A stretch of DNA of 64,000 nucleotides. Source: Holacanthus passer (taxonomy: Eukaryota; Chordata; Actinopteri; Pomacanthidae). The stretch lies in NCBI GenBank assembly GCA_025331565.1, contig JAFREQ010000012.1, positions 12,390,501 to 12,454,500 of the forward strand, given 5' to 3'. A model generated the notes under the pieces. The model did not search any database. It saw only the letters and a program-made list of their open reading frames with translations, and was not told where the DNA came from. This document shows positions 25,888-39,100 of the stretch, in pieces (the first letter of the stretch is position 1; every line of letters begins with the position of its first letter). Both the position numbers and the translations under genes were made by a program.

Positions 25888-25895
25888 CGGTGTGA

Positions 25896-28800
25896 GGTCT
25901 GTGCCTAATGTAGAGTTTACCCCTCATCAAAGGTATGGGAATAGATCACCCTTCTGCATTTAACTATTAGATATACAACTACAAGACATAAAACTAGAAG
26001 TATAAAGTATAGTAACAGTATAACGTGTTTAGGCTATTCAAATTAGTGTTATCTTGTAATTAAATAGCTTAAATATGATTACTTAATTAAAAATCTAAGT
26101 GGGGAATATCTGTTCCAATTATGTGATAGCCTATATCAGCCATATTTTGTAACAAAATTTGCCATATTGCCATATACAGCGGTGCCATTACTTGTAGAAA
26201 GACTGACTGGAAGGGTGAAACAAAACCAACAGAAGTGTCGTTCATGATTTTGTTTTTATATATATTTTTCAAAAAGTACTCAGGAGCCATATTAGATAGG
26301 GAACAAGACGATATTAAAAAAAAAAGAGGTCGATGAAGAGGAGGACCACGTGGAATATATTGTATCGCAGAATTTAATAGAGAATTGAGCCAACTGCCTG
26401 CTAGACTGTCAACCTGCTCAGCCCTCACCGACTATGATTTATTAAACTGAGTCTCATGGGTGAAAGGACCAGATGAGTCTGAATGAAGCGTGTGCCTGAT
26501 GAGGGTTTTTGGAGATCTGACGCTCTGCTGAACCAACCTCATCCCGACACGGGGAGACAGAACTGATTTTAGTTGCTTCCTATGTGAATGAGTGGATGTG
26601 GTGGGGGCTGTTTCTGACTGGGACACAGCAGCCTGACACCGTTGGCAGGACTCCGCGCCCGATTTAAACTGCGGACCTACCCACGTTACCAATCTGATGC
26701 CTGGGTTGCCTAGTTTTCCATGTGACCTTAGATCAAATCCCCAGAGGAACTCACACTCTGATCACTGTTACACTACAGGAGTGTAAACTGATGTTAGATT
26801 ACATTATGGGTGAGTTTATCCAAATGTTCCCATATATAGATCAGGACCTAACAGTAAAAACAAATGGGCTACAAAATATTATAGAGCCATCGGTCACGTT
26901 ATTACAAAAACGTCTCATAAACGTAGACGAGTCAACAGACGTATGTGTTCACTTTACCAATAAAAAGGCAACTTGCTTTAATGTAGGTTGCGCATGAAGA
27001 CAAAGGTTTTTCTACAGAGCACAAATGAATAGACCGTGACGCAGAGGTTGCACTTACACAACTGTCCTTCAAAGCCATTTATGGAGATACAAAGAAAATA
27101 CCACAGGGGAAGCTGGTCTGACAATCACCATTTTATTATTCTCACCAGGTGACAAATTATACAAGTCAGTGATATTTTGTACTGTCAAAGGATTGGCTTC
27201 AGAGCAAGTCAAAAAACCTCTGAGTCGGGAGAGAAGGGGACCCGAGCCCTTCTCCTGCGTGGCTCCGTATGCCGTAAGAGACTCGGATGGTTAGGAAGCC
27301 CTGCCCATCCTCAAGACGAAGACCTTGCTGTATCATAACGCACTTCAGCCAGTATGAGTAAAAAAAAAAAAAAAAAAAAGAAACAGAAAAGAGAAAAAAA
27401 ATCTTCATCAATAACAACGCTTATCAATACTAAGGGCTATCCTATCCTATATACTGTAGTATGTGATATCTGTGGTCCATATAAAATGCTATCTCTTTCT
27501 CTTGATTTTGTGTTGATATTGTCATGATGTATTAAGTATTAATGTGTACAAAAAACAAGAGCAATTTAAGCACAGTTCAAAGAGAAACACAGAGACAAAA
27601 CTTTGCACAAATCTATCCCCTGATATTTGCACCAGATACAAACTTATTTTGTATCGTGTCCTCAAGGTTTACATTCTGTACAAGCACGGCTGAAAGTGTG
27701 ACTGATCAATGGAAGGTATTGTACTGAGCGAGGATTTTTTTTTTTTCAATCGACAGAAATCAGAGATAATTACGCGGATCAAAGAAGGAACTTGTTACTG
27801 CTTGGTTTTTGTTCAGTCATGTGAAAGGATACAGAGATGAAATACTGATAAACAAAAACACAGATTTCATTTGGACAATCTTCCTATACACAGTGCTAAA
27901 TGTAGTTGTTATGAATATGATGGAGTGTTATTATTAATAATTATTATAACTGTTATGGTTATTATTAACAATTATCTTATGATGTGATGTTCTTTTACTT
28001 GGTGGGATTTAAGTGTTTATTGTTTTTAGATAACTAGCATTCTCATGACTAGTTGGTTTTTCATACATCTGGTCATAAATTCAAGTTTTTAAAAACATTC
28101 TGAATCTTGATGCATGCCAGCTCCATTTCATTGAGAGGCATTTACAGTATGCCTGGATTTTAAGGTCATCGATGCTTATATGGCCAACTTTCCAGCTGTA
28201 TGTACTGTGCCTAGACATCGGCCTTATGACTTCTTGATCTCAAGTGATTACTTAGGTTTCCACTCGGGTACAAAAAAAAAAACATCTATTGAAAAAATCT
28301 GCAGCCTTCTAAACGTATGTGTAGATGATGGTGTTTTAACTGCCAGCGAGGGATAGATATGTTCGGGACGGGCCAAGTTATTAACGCCACCAGTCTGGAG
28401 ACAGTCTCCACTGCCGCAGCCTGACCCAATAACTTATTATGGGTTGTTCACACTAAACCCATGATGCCATAATGTATGTGTGTTCGGATGAATGTTTATT
28501 ACACAGGTCGGAGAGAGATGGAGGTCTAATGGAAACCTGAGTGCAGTGTCTTTTTTCAGGGAAATAGGACAGATGACATACAGTAGTATTAGATTTTTTT
28601 AATAGAGCCGCAAAAGGTCTGTAGCAAAGTCTGTAATATCTCACAAGCCATATCCATCGAAACTCATTATCACAATTTTATAAATGGTTAATCTAATTTG
28701 TGCAAGTATTGTATTTTGTATAGCTAGTACAATCAGAATATTTTGAGTGATCTCTTCGACATTAATTTGAGGATTCAACAAATTATGTGTTAGTATTTAA

Positions 28801-29192
28801 TGAATTGTACAGTGCCAAACTCATAACATTTTGTTGTCTTTCTATTGTCATAACCCCCCTACAAAACTACAGGGGTTATTTCTTTTTCACAACTGAGAAC
28901 TAATACACAGACAAGCGAGCTAAAAAAAAAAAAGGCTAGTTATCAGAATGAAATGAATGAATATGGTGTGTGTTTTTACCATTATGATTTCATTTAGAGA
29001 GAGGATGGTTAAAGGCCACCTGAAATGTAAAGCATTACTATCAGTAAATTGTATGGACAGGGAGCATGTCCAGTAATTAAATTCATGGATTTATTTTCAT
29101 GCCTATAAATTTCAAAACAACCCTTTTGTTATTGTTCAATGCATTGATCCCCTTGGATACGACAGTGACTTACAAAGAATTTGTATAATAAA
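25896..29192 (+). terminator. Probable long SHISA7 3' UTR to a poly(A) signal
   Basis: AT-rich sequence with no supported exon. AATAAA at 29187-29192 is a plausible end. Several shorter A-rich tracts (such as the run near 27361) are not convincing signals. Whether transcription reaches this far cannot be told from sequence. Confidence 0.3.
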
Positions 29193-29754
29193 GTTGGTGG
29201 AAAAAATGGTTTGTCATTCATTATGGAGTGTGAGCTTTCTTGCATTGATGTTCTGGAATTATTATTGAGCTTAGTTTTAATCTCTATTTTTTCTACCTGC
29301 AATTATATATATTGCTTGATATATATTCTTATCTTAGGAATACTTGAAGCATATTCCTCAACCATTAGGCCCCTCAAACTCTTTTCTTCAAGAGCCAAAC
29401 ATTGAAGCACCACTTTACCTTGCAGCAATGGTAATACAATGTAAACAGGGCCTTTAAATTATGTTTCAAATTAGACTTCTGACATTCTGAAGGAAAATTT
29501 GTTCCTCTGCATTTTGGAGGACAGGATAATACTCACAAACCCTTTCAAGTGCCCGGTTGCTCAAAGCTATTTAATAAGATTTAACAGTACATCAGATAGA
29601 CATGTTCATTGCCTGCACAAATCTAATTCTGGACTATCTAAAGTAGGAGTAATTTGCTATGTAATCTAGTTAAATTAACTCTCTTATTGAACTAAAACAC
29701 ATGGTGAACCAATGAACTACTTCAGTCTTCTGGGAAGAATTTAACCGACAGACA

Positions 29755-30177
29755 TATACTTGATTACAAGTAAAAGTCCAGCAGTGAAAATGTCACTTAA
29801 ATGAAAGTCTGCGAGCATTATTGGCAAAATGTACTTGAAGTATCAAAAGTAAATATACTCATAAAACAGAAATGATCCATGTTAGTGTTACTGCATTCAT
29901 GAGTAACTGTTGAAGCTGGTTGAGGTGGAGCTAGCTTTAACAATCAATATATACTAATGAGCAGTTTATAAAACTGCATCATATTTATATGCTCATATAT
30001 TTTGTGTGCAAAATCTTAATCTAAAAAATAACTAGTAACTATATCGGTCAAATAAATCTAGCACAGTAAAATGTAAAATAATTCCCTCTGAACTGTACAA
30101 AGCAGCATGAAATGGAAATACTCAGGTCCTTAAGCACAGTACTTGAGTAAATTCACTTTGTTAGGTAAAACCACTGG
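29755..30177. repeat. hAT-like non-autonomous element (MITE) remnant
   Basis: The block contains CTTGATTACAAGTAAAAGTCC at its left and AGTACTTGAGTAAATTCAC ... CCACTGG at its right (CCACTG 30171-30176). The internal phrase CTTAATCTAAAAAATAACTAGT near 30014 recurs with few changes in the element at 60.1-60.7 kb. No open frame is present and limits are approximate. Confidence 0.55.
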
Positions 30178-32519
30178 TTAGACAGACATTTTACCACAAA
30201 CTTCAATGATGATTATTCTGATTGCTTGTTCCATAACTGATTATCATTACGGAAAAAAACATCTCTTAGCTGAGACATGGCCTGAGGTGGGAGGACTATT
30301 TTTGCTAACATGTCTATCTCACTTTAGGCCAAGACATCCTGTACGTATATATAACATATGATTATGCAAACAGATACAGTTTGAAGACCACTGGCTTTGT
30401 CAGAGGCTGTATGTTATGAAATTGAGATTCTAAAAATAGGAGACAAATTAGTGTTTTATAAGGGGTCAAACCAGAAGGAACAGCTCTATATTAACAAAAA
30501 TCCATTTAGTCGTCAGTAGGTTAGTGAGTATACAGAGTGGTGCATGATAAAATCCCACATCACCGGGATGTGAGATATTGTATAAGCCACAGTAAGGCTA
30601 CATGGTGCCAGTGGGAGTGGACAACTGTGCTTTTAAATGAAATGAAAAGGTGAAATTGTCTTCATATAATTCACAGCTCTAGACCATCTGAGTGCACAGT
30701 TATATCATACTGTACCTGCTGGATCCTTAGAGTGAGGTAAAGGCTATGGAGCTCATATTTAAAACCTCCTGTGAATACATTTATTGCACTGAGATGTATG
30801 AGGGCTTAAATGAAAGCGCAGACTGAGGCATTGTACTGATACAGAAATATTTTCTACAGGAGGTACACAAAGGGCACAAAAATTATTATGTTTGATTTGG
30901 GCACTGGCTGCGACTGATGCACTACAATCACTGCAATTTGCACATTTCACCACCAGGAGGTTCAGTGGCTCCCAAAACCTGCATTAAGCCTTCAGTCAAC
31001 ATTTCATATAATTTAACCCTTAAATATATATTACTTTTAACTTACATAGAGCAGGCTAATATGTAGAGTATACTAAAGAAAGCAGAACAAATCTGACTAT
31101 TTTCAGAAAGTGTCAGGGGTGGATAAGCTGCCCACACTGTCAAACACCTGTCACCATTCATATTAATGCATTATATATCAGCTAAGGAAAGTGAGCCCCC
31201 ATTTCTCACCCATCATGCTGAGTTTATGACATTGATTATAGCTGAGAAAGACTGCAAAATTGCCAGAAAAGACAAATTAATATTCAAATTGCAAATGTAT
31301 GTGTGTGAGTTGAAGCTTTCCGGTTCCTTTGATGGTCCTGAGTAAAAGATTCTGTGCACACAATTAGCATCATAACCCCGGCATGATTACCATCTTTAAA
31401 AATCAGAGAAGCACAGGGCTGAAAATATTCGCATCTCTGTGATTAAAAGGACTCAAGCAAATCCTAGAAGTATAGGATGATAACATGATGATTGAGCCTG
31501 AGGTGAAGTTCTTGAGTTGCCCATGACAGTTATGACAACTTTGGAAGGACATAAAACACATCTCATATCTATATGTCTTAATCATCATATTGATCTGGAA
31601 ATGTAGTTTTATCATTTTCATACTGGCTCAATTGTGTAGATTTGTTGTTGGGATAGAGGAGAATAAATGCACAGTATGCCTCAAGAAATGTGAGTGACTT
31701 GTTTTTATGAATGCATGCAATTTTTAAAGCCTTATTGATGTGTTTGTGAGTGAAAGGCCAAAAATAAATAAAATTACAAAGTCTTTGCTTCATGGGCCAC
31801 TTCCTTGCAAATACTAGTCTATATTATATAATGTATATAGTTCATACAATATCCAGACAAACTAGACAAACAAATGGGACTGAAAAGGGTGATAGATTGG
31901 AAGTAAACAGGATGTGGTGCAGACTGTCCAAGGAGATACATCTCCTGAAACATGTACTTTGTCATTTTCTACAATTACTAATATCCTATCCATATATTTT
32001 ATTAAGTCATATATATTTTAATACATTAATATTTGAAACAGATATTAATCCTGATTGTGTATAAGAACATTCAAACTTGGGTTCATACCTGCTAAATATG
32101 TTTTCTAAACCTCACCAGAATTTTTAAACACACATATTAGAGATTATACATGGCTGATGTAAAGTTAATTATCATCATGATTCATTTAAATGTGCACTTA
32201 GAATATGATATTATTAAAGTAGGATATATGGATGTGTGCTTAACACTATTTAATAAGATCTTGAATAACTAGTTTTTAATTACACTTTTTTATTTTCACA
32301 CGCTTTGTGTTTTCAATAATTATTACGGTCTAAAGATAATATTCACGATATAATAGGCCTATAATACATCAGCCTTTATGTAGCCTGGGGAAACTTATCA
32401 GCCTCCCACTAAGACTTAGGCATCTTTGCTTATAATCAGACAGATGTTTGTGTAAGAAGAGTGAGACTTATGTGAATATTGAAGCTTTGTGGACAATGAT
32501 CCCCTTTAACCAAACGCTG
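30178..32519. other. AT-rich intergenic stretch, nothing recognised
   Basis: Short open frames on both strands have no family resemblance and no splice context. No RNA gene, array or further mobile element is visible. Confidence 0.45.
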
Positions 32520-32930
32520 AATCCACTGTGAGCCCGACACAAGCGCCCGCGAGCCCCGCTGCTGCTACCCGGAAATATTACAAGGGCCGGAAAGGACCAA
32601 TGTTAAGAGAGCACACGTCACTCACTTTTACCCAAAAATATTATCACCGACCACCCAAATTTTTCTCGGCCGTCGAAATACGAAGCAAAAAAAGCTCTCT
32701 GGTGGCGAGAACCGCCGTAATCAAATGGCAAAGAGGCGGCTGCGGGATCCGTCGGCGTTGATTTGTGCGGGGAACCGTGCGAGCTTTCACCCAGCGCAGC
32801 ATCCGTGAAAATGGCTCTGGCTAACGACTGGAAAACAGCACGCAGAAATGGAAGCTAGCTAGGCGGGTAGAAGAAGGCGTGACAGGCCTCATCCATCCGC
32901 AACCGAAGCTCTGCAACTGGATGCGTATGT
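32520..32930 (+). promoter_or_regulatory. CpG-rich putative promoter of the ZNF865-like gene
   Basis: After a long AT-rich stretch the sequence turns CpG-rich (GCGCCCGCGAGCCCCG, GGCCGTCGAAATACG, GTCGGCGTTG). This is the usual look of a vertebrate promoter, and the next + strand gene is the zinc-finger gene. The start site and first donor were not fixed. Confidence 0.45.
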
Positions 32931-33339
32931 AAACATTTGCCCAATATAGGCTACGTTGATATACAGTATATGCTAACGCTAGCATCGTGATGTTAACGGC
33001 GTGCTTTTAATATTGTGCTAATCGGAATGATGGCTAACGTTAGCAATAGCGGTTATGTGGGTTTTCTGGATTGCGTGCAGCACCGACAGGCTAAACACGC
33101 CGAGTCGGTGTTAAATATGATGCTAAGGAGAAGTTTTTTTTTGTTCAAGCAAGCATCCAGTGTTTTCTTTTTTTCTGCAAATGTTAGCCAATACTATTAG
33201 AGGATGCTACCTCAAGTGCATCCGTTATTACTTGCGCCTGTACGGCTCTGCTCATGTTTACATTGTGCAGCGAGTTGTGATACTGATGTTAATTTGAGCA
33301 TTTCTTCTGCTCCCCCCCCCCACTCCTTTTTTCCAACAG

Positions 33340-33452
33340 GATTGGTGATTTACATTAAAATGAGAGGCAGTGAAATATGCGATAGATTATTTCCCTCATC
33401 TTCCAGGGGAGCTCAGCCCCCGCTAGGTTCATCGCATCGATTAGAGGAAACG
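33340..33452 (+). other. Candidate 5' UTR exon of the ZNF865-like gene carrying a 31-codon upstream frame
   Basis: A pyrimidine tract and CAACAG acceptor precede 33340, and ACG|GTAAGA gives a donor at 33453. Within it an ATG at 33360 opens 31 codons that run to the exon end in phase 0. If the next exon starts at 36181 (after TGCCAG), the frame stops at once (TGA 36181-36183), 7 nt before the main ATG. The splicing is inferred. The intron 33453-36180 is AT-rich with nothing else supported, although another exon could hide near 35744. Confidence 0.4.
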
Positions 33453-36190
33453 GTAAGATTTTAACGAGGTGAGCAAAAAGGATTCAAAGGGAGTGATTCT
33501 GCTGGAGACAGTGGACTTTCAGCCTGTTCAGAAGTAGAGCAATGAGGAATTTTAAACTTAACTGTTTGCATTTTGCAGTTAAACAAATATGCATCATGCA
33601 ACAGCTATATTTTCTTTTCTCCCTTTATTTTTTAGCTATGAAGTGAATCTATTTACTTGAATTGTACAGCTTTATCCTGTTATTTGTAATTGGAGTTAAA
33701 TAATTCAACTTTATCCCACATAGTGAGTCCAAATACAACAAAACAGTCTAGTATCTGACCACAAAATGCCATAAATATAAATAAGAATGATTCAGTGTGC
33801 AGGATGAATTATAACCAATATGCAACATGTGTAATATAAATGGATGGAACTTATAAATACTCACCGGTTGGTCATCCTCTAATTTAACTTAAGGTTCTAC
33901 ACAGCATCTGATACTGTGTAATTACGCCCATTATTTTTACTCAAGTAATTGCCCACTACTTGTATTGTTTTTGAACATTTATGAAAGAAAAGGCAATCTC
34001 ATATACTGTATTTTTATATTATGTAGACTGACTTCAGGAATGAAAGAAGAGAGAGAATGAAACTGACAGTACTTTAATGTGCTGAATACCCGTATGCCTT
34101 TGTGATTATCTGGTAATAAGCAAATTAAAACGCAAAAGAAAAAAAATCATGCTGCAAGTATAATGAACTTTGGAGTTAGAAACTGTGCTCATTTAAGCTG
34201 AGTGAGGATTGAATGTAAATAATTAACATTTTTTTGCAGGACAGGTTGACATGTTTTTGAAAACATTTAGTACTGCTCTCTGATTCAGTTATACACTAAT
34301 GATCAGTGAATAGTTTCATGCTGAAAAGGAAACCTTGGATAATGGACAGTGTCCGAGTGGTTTCCAGCAACATAAAGTTTGCAGAAATATGACTTTTAAA
34401 AGGCTCTTAAGACTAAAAAGCATTTTAAACTCAATGAAAATGATCTGATCTTTGATAAATACTTATCGTCAACCCATTTTAAGGACTGCAGGTAAGTTGT
34501 GAAATGCTCTGTTTAATTTTTGCTTATGTGATATTGGATTTTGTCATAAAAAATATAAGTCATAATTTGCAGAATTGTGACAGCACAAGTGGTAAAATGT
34601 AAGTATTAAGAGTAAAATCCAAATAATCAGTTACATACGCACACCTGCATTTAACCAAAAGCGAGGCATCTGCTGTCTTGTGGTTATTCTTGCAATGCTG
34701 CCACACCCCTCTGTTTTCTATCTGTACCTCTTCCTCAGTAAACATTTGGTACTTGCAGAAATAGCCACATATAGTGTACTTATATTGTACATCTCATCTG
34801 AGAGGACAAAATACAGTGTAAGATGCTGTACATCACAGAACGTCTGAAGCATATAAGAGTTAGAGGGTAGGTAAGCCAGTGTATAATATTGTAAGAAATT
34901 GGGTCACTATCTCCAAAGTAGCTCTGTTAAATAAGCAACGTCTGCCTCCTTTCACCGCTAACTCACCTTTATGGCAGAGCCCTATTATGAAGCTGTATGT
35001 GTAGACTGTAAGAATGTTGAAAATAACTTTTGCCTCCATAGTATATATGTGATAACATGATAATAAAGAGTTCATTCATGCAACAATTCTGGTTGTGCTG
35101 CAATCCAGCAGAACCACATCATGGTAAGTTATTACAAAATTGCATATGTTTATGAGCCTGGTGAAGAGGCTGTGAAAGTGGAACTGTCTGGAAAGAGATA
35201 CCTTGAATTGTTGAGATGTTCATTTCTTCACCTGACATAAATGGAAATTGTTCATGCCACTTTTAAGTAGTTTTTTTCAGTGTAACTAGTAATTTAATTA
35301 CATGTTGGTCACAGTTCTCACTTAAGCTGAGGGGCTAATTGGATCACAATAGTAAGAAACCTTTGGTAAGTAAATTGCAGCATAAATAAGGAACAAATGA
35401 AAACTGAAACTTAACATATCAAGTACTTATTTGTGTTATCAAATCTAATATAAATGTAGAAGAAAAGGGCAACTTAGACCCTCTGTGAAAATATTCAGCT
35501 AAACTTAACATCCCTAATTCCTCATTTCTCTTGTGTGGGCAGTGGACATAAGTTTGTATGTTTTGTAATATTTCAGCATAGACATTAGTTTATGTCTATA
35601 GAGATTCACCCTAATGTATGGGGTGCTTTGTAGGGTGTTACATTTTCAGGGGACACTAAGTAACATGGTGTATATTCAAAATTATAGTCCTGTTCAGCTC
35701 TATGACTTTCATCCCTTTGTGAATTTTGTTTTTTCAGCTATAGGAACTTCTTGGCTGAACACGGATGAGGAATCTTGCTTAGATGAAGGAAAATGTCAAC
35801 GCAGTAACTCTCAAAGGAAACAAGAAAGGAAAGGAAACTGCTTCTCAATAAAAACTATTCTAAGCAATTTTGAAATTAGGTGGAACTCATCTACCTGTTA
35901 AAAAGACACTTTTACCCTTTGATCATAAACTCATCTTCCTGGCTACCCCGCTCATTATTGAAGTAGAGTGTGGGTAGTGGATGATCAACAGGGAGTAGCA
36001 GCACCAGAAGTAAACTATCTGGAGAGACGAACTTTAGATTTAAGACATTCAAGTAGTTCTGGAAAAAACAGTATCATAACCTCACCCTTAGGGTAAAGTT
36101 TGTCTTTCACCAGTCAGTGGTGGGATCATTGTTGCCGCTCCTAGCGCTGGAGGTTTGGCCCCTGCACCCCCATGTGCCAGTGAGTGGGAA

Positions 36191-39100
36191 ATGTTCCAAT
36201 TTGGAAAATACAATCTGGACATTATAGAGATGTTAAGTGGGCACCAGGCCCACCAGTTCAAAGGCCTTGGTTTAGATCGACAACTACAGCATCAACAGCA
36301 AGTGCAACTTCACCAGCATCAACTCCAGCAGCAGCAGCAGCAGCAGGCTGAGTCTTCTGGAGCTCTTCTGTCTGGACTTGGCTTGGGCCCCCTGCAGGGG
36401 TCTAGAGGTAACGCCTTTTCTGATTCTGCCTCCATTTTTGCCAAGATGAGTGCCCCTCCTCCCCCACCTTTACAACAACAGCCTTCCTCATCTCAGAGCT
36501 CTCGTTCAAAGTCAAGCAAGATGAGCAGCAGCAGCTCAAGCCATTCTTCAGGCTACCCACAGTTCCTGCGCTCTTTCCACCCGTCTGAGGCAGCACTAGC
36601 ACAGGAGCAGTTACACCCAGGTGTAGGCCGCTTTGAGCACTTTGCTGGGGGAAGTAGCAGTAGTGGGAGTTCTGGGGGATTAGGAGGATTAGTAACATCA
36701 GCACCTCCACCCCCTCCTCCTCTACATCCCGGCCTCTCTGTCCCCCAAGCATCATCTGGTCCCTCCTCTTCCTCTCCTTCCCCTTCAACCTCTGTGGCCA
36801 CCTCTAATAACCCTCCTAGCAGCAGTGCAGTCAGCTCATTGGGACACCAGTTGGTTGGGGCCCAGTCTGATGCACGGAGTCTTCATCAACAATTTAGTTG
36901 CATGTTAGCTGCTAATCAGTATTTCCTTTCTGGGGTGCCTGCTAATGCTAGTTTAGAGCAATTTCTTGTTCAACAGGGAACCCATAATCATTTAGGGATT
37001 GGTTTAAGTCAGACAGGTGGGGAGCCTAGTACTAGTCTTGCTTCGCCTCCTGCTTTGCATTCTTCTCACTCACATGGCCACTCCACTCCCCAGCCACAGC
37101 AGGGTCCACAGCAGCCTCCCCAGCAGCAGCAGCTTCCACCTCACACCCTTTCTCATCCTCACACTCATTCTCATCCTCACCACCCACTCCACCCAGGTTC
37201 CCAGCCCTCATCGCTGGGTGGCTTTGACTTCCAGGGCATCCCTGTACTCTCGTCAAATCAGATAGCTTCTCTGATGCAGCAGGAAGCAGGTTTGCCCCTG
37301 CCGTTGCCACTTCATTTATCTTTATCAAAGGATGACGGTAAAGGAGAAAGCAGTGGAGGTGGAAGTAGTAGTAGTGGTAGCAGTAGCAGTAGGAGGAAGA
37401 AAGCTATGGCAGGCTATTTGCCACAGAGAAAATCTGAAAGCGCTAGTAATAACAGCAGCAGCCATGGCCACAGCAGCCACAGTGGTAATCTCAGCACTAC
37501 TAGTAATGGTGGAGGGCTTAGTCATGGTCAGCCCCCAGCTTTAATTGGGAGTGGGGTTGGAATGTCAAATATGGGTGGAGACCCGTCATCCCTTCTAGCC
37601 TCGTCATCTTCATCCTCATCTGTAGTTTCTTCCTCCTCCTCCTCTGCTCCCTCTTCCACTGCTGCCTCAGTACTGGTTACTAATGATTCTCACCTTTCTA
37701 AATCTGATAACCAGAGCTCAATGCAACCCAACCACACAGAGTCTGATACAGAGCCCATTTATAGCTGTGGAGATTGTGGCAAGAGCTTCCCTCACCTTTC
37801 AAGCCTTCGCAGGCATTTGCGCATGCATGAGCCAACCACAGCAGGTACTAGCAATTCTAGCACTACTGGCCCAAACCCTGTTCATATTAAAACACAGTCT
37901 GACCCAAGCCTCCCCCATTCGACCCAAGAAACTCCCCAGTCCTCATCCAATTCTTGTCCTAGCCCAGACAAAATATTTCATTGCCCCGATTGTGGCAAAG
38001 GCTTTAAGAAAAAAGGGCACCTCCTGCAACATGGTGTTATACACTCGTCAGCCCGCCCATATGGCTGCTCCACCTGCTCTCGGGCTTTTAATCGTAGAGA
38101 GTCACTGACACGCCATGAGAAGATACATGAGGAAAAGCCATTCCGATGTCCTGCCTGTGGTCGTGCCTTCCGTGAGAGCACCTCTCTACTGAACCATGCT
38201 GCCTCAGGCACCTGCGGCAAGCCAGGTAGGGGACCCAAACAAAGGGGCAGCAAGACAGGAACTGATGGTGAGGACAGAGTCGGGGGAGGGGGTGGAGGAG
38301 GTAACGGAGGAGGGGGAACTTATCAGAGCAATAGAGGGGTTATTTATGGGAAAACTGAGGAAGAAGATGGTGTTATCATTGTGGGGGAAGGAGAACCAAA
38401 ATCAGGTTTAGGATGTGATGGTCTGTTTCAGTCTGGAAGGGGAGGGAATTCAAATGACAGGGACAGAACAGATGGTAAATACCCCACTGACTACTCTCGG
38501 AATCGTTACACAGGCTACCATGATGACCACCGTTCTCAAGGTAATCCATCTCCATGCTACTCTGGTGCCTCCCCCTGTGGAAGTGGGATGGCGGGCCCAG
38601 CTCTGAGAAAGGCACCCCTGGCCCCAACACTGCATCCACACTCACAGAGCCACAGCCAGCACCACCATCCACAGCAACAGCCCCACCTGCCCCTTTCTTC
38701 TCTACTGGATGACTCAGAGGATGATGTCACTAGCTCTGTCAATAACGCAATCTCTGCTATAACCGCAGCTAGTAACAGTGGAAATAGAGGGGATGATAGG
38801 GGAGACATCATAGGAGGTCTGCTAGGTGGTCTTGGTTTAGGTCCTCTGGGCTCACCCTCATCAACATCTGGTATGGATAAGAATTTCAGAGGTGTTGGGA
38901 GCCAGGAGGCTATGAGCAGCAACCCTCAGAATCCTACTGTCAAACCAAAACGTCCCCGCAAACCCAGAGCTAAGAAAGATCCTGCACCCGGTGGACAGCC
39001 CCCCAAACGTAGGCAATACACCCCCAGAATGGGTCCCAGTGGGCTCCCACGCACTCACCTTTGCAGTGTCTGTGGTAAGGGATTTGCACGTCGTGAGACC

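Noticed and set aside
25860..25895. An intron explaining the SHISA7 frame change
   Set aside because: There is no GT...AG pair of workable length between the conserved IEQLHFIPG block and the TGSKNEVTV tail; a one-base indel in a G-run is simpler.
26722..26997. 91-codon open frame downstream of SHISA7
   Set aside because: No recognisable motif and flanked by AT-rich sequence; read as chance within a UTR or spacer.
36155..36190. Upstream extension of the zinc-finger frame to 36155
   Set aside because: The codon at 36155 is TTG, not ATG, and likely lies partly before an acceptor at 36180. The ATG at 36191 begins the conserved block.
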